DNA of 64,000 nt from Asterias rubens (lineage: Eukaryota; Echinodermata; Asteroidea; Forcipulatida; Asteriidae). A program made the position numbers and the translations under genes. Positions 49,501 to 64,000 of this stretch are shown piece after piece. The notes under the pieces are model-generated. The model was not told the DNA's origin, made no database searches, and worked only from the letters and a program-made list of their open reading frames with translations. Position 1 is the first letter of the stretch, and the number at the start of each line of letters is the position of its first letter. The stretch covers positions 12,692,001 through 12,756,000 of the forward strand of contig NC_047070.1 in NCBI RefSeq assembly GCF_902459465.1, written 5' to 3'.

Positions 49501-52049
49501 AAAGATTATCTCTCTGCTCCTCAGTCAAGGTCTTAGAATCTAGAAAACAAACAAGAAGTTGAAATTTACTGTAATGAAGGATTCTTTAGTTGCAGCAGCT
49601 TTGACCATTTTGTGCAAAATTACTGAATTTATTTCAGACTTCATCCGTACTATTAGCCTAAACCATTATTGGAAACTCAAGTGTATTGCTGTGTACTGAA
49701 GTCGAGTTCCTGGTGTCTGAGAATGAGTCCAGGTCCGTTGATCCTACACACAGTTTTTGTCTGAAAAATGACCGGATAAGAGAGTCCAATTGTCAAGGAC
49801 AAGACTTTTGACCTGCTGCTGTTTCAAGTCTGAGATTGTGCCTATTTATATTTTCTGTCATCACTCGAGCAAAGGGCTGAACAGAAGGTTCAACAAGAAA
49901 GGAAATTATTTCAGCCAGACATAAACTGCCATCACTGACTTGAAAACCCTGACATGTGCGGTTAAAACAAATAGGGTCTGTGGTCAATATGCAAAGGCCT
50001 AGGCAATCCAACGGCTGAGTCCAAGTCTATAGAAGTGCTCTGAGACATAGTCCGATGTTGAACTACAGTGTCCATTAGCAAAACAAAATATCTTTTAGTT
50101 GAAGTTCCTTACTCCTCTGGAATAGGATGTTAGGTCATGAGGTCTGTAGCAAAGTTGGTTTCAACAGAACCCATTTTAACAGCTTTACAAAATTGTTTGC
50201 AGAAGAAGTGTGTTTACATTGATTGGTTATTTGAATGTTAAACGTTTAATAATACAACACAAACCTGCGAATCCTAGGTCAGCAAGCCTTTCCTTACAAG
50301 ACACCGGGCAGAAACTAACTCCATAAACCATAGGGCCTGAAAATAAAGGCAAAGATAAAGAATAGCAAATTAGTCTGCATAATTAACAGGGGCTTTCCTT
50401 AACTATTTGTTCACTCGCGGGTCACAAATGCAGTTATTTAGTCAGAGCTGACCAGTGTGAACCAGTGCAGAAGATGCAGAGTTGCAGGGAGCTGGCCTGG
50501 AGCTGAGAAAACACTGGTGGTTGACGATAAAGATTGTCAACTAGCTAAATGGGCAGAAACAGAATAGATTCCAGACATCCACTAGAGTAGAACACAAAAG
50601 CAGCCCCATACATTCCCACAATTCATTTAAATTAGACGTACAGTCACTCAATCTGATATTAAATAACAGCTGTGGATTAGTTTAAATAATGATGATTGAA
50701 GTTTTGATGATTGCCTCATTCTCCTGTTGAAACTATTAAGGGAACATTTCTTATTTATATTGCTATTTTAGTTTCTAAGTAAATGCCCCAATCCTTTCCC
50801 TCACCCTTCAGTTATTAACTGCAAGAATCCCCTAGTTGTATACAATTATCAGACTCCAATTATCACCCCGGCACCCACCTACCCCCCCCCCCCCCCCCCC
50901 CTTATCGGAGACTGGACATCAGGGGTTTACATAAAAATATATCTCATTTATTAGTAGGCACGGCTACGTAGGCCAAAAAATATATCGGATAACTTTCCGT
51001 ATGGCGCCACCATTTTTTCACTCATTTTTACAAAAAGGGATGTTTTTATTGAGGTAAATTAGATACTATATTATTTCATATCGAATGAAAAAGTGGTGGC
51101 GCCATATGGAAACTTTTCCATATATTTTATTGACCACTTGCACGCGCGTCACACGCGGCGACTGATCCGCGCTCATCATGTCGGTGGGCAAGTTAGTTAA
51201 GTTTATGTGTATTAATGCCGCGTCACCTAAAACGCACACTTTCACTGCATAACGCACATCATAGAGTTATATATAAAAACGTACAGCAAAATTGCCCACC
51301 AGTATGGCGCATTCAAGATTTTGTTGATGATGACGTCAGGTGAAATGGGTCAATCGGTAAAATAATTAGGTAATTTATTAATTAATTAATTAGTTAGGTA
51401 AGGTAGGCCTACTTACTATTTTATTTCATCATAAAACATAAATAACAAATGAAAAAGCGGTGGCAGGATTTTGAAACTTTTCTTCATCAGCAAAGAAAGC
51501 AAAGGAAGATCAATCAAATCAATCATTAGGCCTATTATTTTAATTTAATTAGTCGCTATCTTTATAATAATATTCATATTTATTGTCAATCATTTATTAT
51601 ATTTTACAACATCGTTATCGGGTATATGTCACTGTCCCACACTGACACTCAGTCACTCACTCTCTGCTGAGCTTAGCCCCATAGATCGGTATGGTCCAAT
51701 CCACTCCGTATCCTTACGGAGTGGATTGGACCGATTTATGGGGCTATGCTGAGCTGAGTTTCCTCTACGCTACGGCATACGGTCATATTCATCAACAACA
51801 AAATATACAGATTGAGCTTATCCTCAATTTGCGCTGCAGTTTGAGCGCTTTCATATATTCGTGAACCTTGGTTCAATCCCGTTGCGTTATTGCGCTCAAA
51901 ATAAACGTGCAATTTCACTCACCTAGAACGGGTCCTCTCCCAGCTTCATCTATTCCCAAACAACATGGTTCATCTTTACAAACTTGAGGAACAATGGATT
52001 TTAAAACTATATTTCTACTGTTGTCACTGGCAAAATCTGAAAGATCCAT
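43525..52049 (-). CDS. RNASEH2A: Ribonuclease H2 catalytic subunit A (complete coding sequence)
   Basis: Coding exons on the minus strand: 52049-51923, 50336-50265, 49539-49413, 48438-48351, 45698-45561, 45133-45046, 44290-44167, 43660-43525. Their total is 900 nt, or 299 aa plus stop, the same length as human RNASEH2A. This is a type 2 RNase H that cuts RNA:DNA hybrids and single ribonucleotides in DNA; it works in the nucleus with the B and C subunits. Catalytic residues are visible: D34 and E35 in [13 protein letters not shown]142 in VYVDTVGD, and D170 in [19 protein letters not shown]. The GSGYPADP motif contains the tyrosine used for ribonucleotide recognition. The C-terminus has [10 protein letters not shown], which resembles a PCNA-interacting (PIP) box without the first glutamine, then [13 protein letters not shown]. 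Intron 4 (45699-48350) holds a 34-copy minisatellite and a fold-back element. The start lies 190 bp from the CCDC149 start on the other strand. Confidence 0.97.
46021..47550. repeat. 45-bp minisatellite, 34 copies, in RNASEH2A intron 4
   Basis: The 1530 bp are exactly 34 units of 45 bp containing GTGTGTGAATGGTTTGAGGC. Units differ chiefly at one position, starting either CTG or ATG. Because 45 is divisible by three and the unit lacks stops in three frames, it creates long false reading frames of 530-566 codons on both strands. The array lies wholly between RNASEH2A exons 5 and 4 and has no splice support as coding sequence. Confidence 0.97.
47725..48310. mobile_element. 586-bp fold-back element in RNASEH2A intron 4
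   Basis: Termini TTTAAAGTCACCTGGAA and TTCCAGGTGACTTTAAA are perfect inverted repeats. Long inner arms also pair, for example AATCGAGGCAGACTTTGCCT with AGGCAAAGTCTGCCTCGATT, and CAAAGTACATGTACG with CGTACATGTACTTTG. No coding capacity. Its right end is 40 bp from exon 4. Confidence 0.85.
48650..48775 (+). mobile_element. Degenerate tRNA-derived SINE
   Basis: TCTGACTAGCACCCCCGAAC then CTTGATAGCACAGTTGGCAC and GTTAATCCAGACG match, with deletions, the SINE family near 59.3-59.9 kb, including the segment upstream of its tRNA-like part. An A-rich stretch follows near 48768. Confidence 0.65.
48960..49236. mobile_element. Element with CAATTTCATGGCTCTGCTTACC end
   Basis: About 277 bp beginning GGCCCAATTTCATGGCTCTG and ending with GGCAGTAAGCAG...GTCATGAAA in inverted orientation. 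It contains ACGTTACCATGCGTTAC and AAGCGGAGAATGGTGATCG. The copy at 52504-52700 shares these in reverse order. Non-coding, in RNASEH2A intron 3. Confidence 0.65.
50882..50901 (+). repeat. Poly-C run
   Basis: About 20 consecutive C in RNASEH2A intron 1, likely to be length-variable or mis-sized in the assembly. Confidence 0.85.
50991..51115. mobile_element. Fold-back element, family 3, copy 2
   Basis: AACTTTCCGTATGGCGCCAC and GTGGCGCCATATGGAAACTT are the inverted arms. The central sequence matches the copy at 27995-28127 in the opposite orientation. Worn relatives occur near 45380-45445 and 51430-51482. Confidence 0.85.
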
Positions 52050-52239
52050 TATACCTCAATCAAAATGTCAGCCAATCGTTGAAAATGGACTTTTGATCGT
52101 CTGATGAGTTTCGCGCGCTTGATTTGTTGACATCCAGAGACAGAGTAGAAGGAAATGGACTATTGAGGGCGCTGTCAGTATTGACCGTCTTTTTTAGTGT
52201 AACATGGAAAGGGCATATAATATCAATCGCTAATGCAAT
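52050..52239. promoter_or_regulatory. Compact divergent promoter region between RNASEH2A and CCDC149
   Basis: Only 190 bp separate the two start codons, so both core promoters and 5' UTRs must lie here unless untranslated exons exist farther out. Visible elements are CCAAT at 52072-52076 and TTTCGCGC at 52109-52116, an E2F-type site (GCGCGAAA on the other strand). There is no convincing TATA box positioned for either gene. A short upstream ORF, ATG at 52204 to TAA at 52233 (9 codons), precedes the CCDC149 start by 6 bp and would be in its leader if transcription begins upstream of it. Confidence 0.7.
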
Positions 52240-63610
<11,371 letters not shown>

Positions 63611-63621
63611 TAAATTTGTGG

Positions 63622-64000
63622 AAGTGTCATGGACGAGCGGTTAAGAGCACCGAAATACTGGTGTTTCTGAGTGTGGGTTTGAATTCCCAGCCGTGACACT
63701 CGTGTCCTTAAGCAAGACACATAACTAGCACTCCGTCCTTTGGATGGGACGTAAAGCTGTTGGTCCCATGTGTTGTGTAACGCATGTAAAGAACCCAGTA
63801 CACTTATCGAAAAGAGAAGGCGTTCGCCCTGGTGTTCCTGGCTGTGGCTGCTGTATGCGCCGTAGCACCCTGTAAACCCTTATAAGGTGCTACATAATTG
63901 GGTCTCAGAATTGATCTCTGCAATAACGTATCATTCTGAAAGTTTGTAAATACTCAGCGCCTTGAGTACCTATAAGACTTTGATATTATTATTGTATTAT
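63622..64000 (+). mobile_element. tRNA-derived SINE with conserved body and ATT-rich tail
   Basis: The head GTGTCATGGACGAGCGGTTA then GGGTTTGAATTCCC closes with CCGTGACAC, which pairs with the first bases like an acceptor stem. The body has CTTTGGATGGGACGTAAAGC, AAAGAACCCAGTACACTTAT and CGCCTTGAGTACC. The tail is TGATATTATTATTGTATTAT, cut by the window edge. The head resembles a class II (Leu/Ser-type) tRNA; the exact SINE superfamily is not assigned. Confidence 0.8.

Overview
The window is animal nuclear DNA: AT-rich, intron-dense, with GT-AG introns, tRNA-derived SINEs, fold-back (MITE-like) elements and long intronic minisatellites. The nucleoplasmin-family protein, the repeat style and frequent acatgta motifs fit a marine deuterostome. 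I infer an echinoderm, perhaps a sea star, but no gene here proves it.

Four protein genes could be assembled exon by exon, with every accepted junction keeping the reading frame. (1) A nucleoplasmin/nucleophosmin-like histone chaperone on the minus strand (28325 down to at least 8623; eight coding exons found, 3' end not resolved). (2) ARHGAP19-like RhoGAP on the plus strand (31849-40439, 11 coding exons, complete, 594 aa). (3) RNASEH2A, the catalytic subunit of ribonuclease H2, on the minus strand (52049-43525, 8 exons, complete, 299 aa). (4) CCDC149-like coiled-coil protein on the plus strand (52240-63491, 10 exons, running off the right edge).

The genes form two divergent pairs. Nucleoplasmin and ARHGAP19 point away from a 28.3-31.8 kb region. 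RNASEH2A and CCDC149 are head-to-head with only 190 bp between their start codons. ARHGAP19 and RNASEH2A converge on a 3.1 kb tail-to-tail gap. Three of the four have roles linked to DNA replication, chromatin or cell division, which makes shared promoter control plausible but unproven.

Repeats fill much of the rest. There are three large intronic minisatellites (34 x 45 bp, 18 x 55 bp, about 51 x 26 bp) and an 814-bp near-perfect palindrome with an 8-bp target duplication. Several palindromic element families occur in both orientations. Three decayed LINE 3' ends and several SINEs are present. A 38-bp tandem array copies the end of CCDC149 exon 7 together with its splice donor. I found no CRISPR array, prokaryotic operon, intact transposase or viral gene. 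I see no wholly new biological system; the most unusual items are the exon/donor array, the fold-back SINE insertion beside it, the giant palindrome and the duplicated RNASEH2A terminus.
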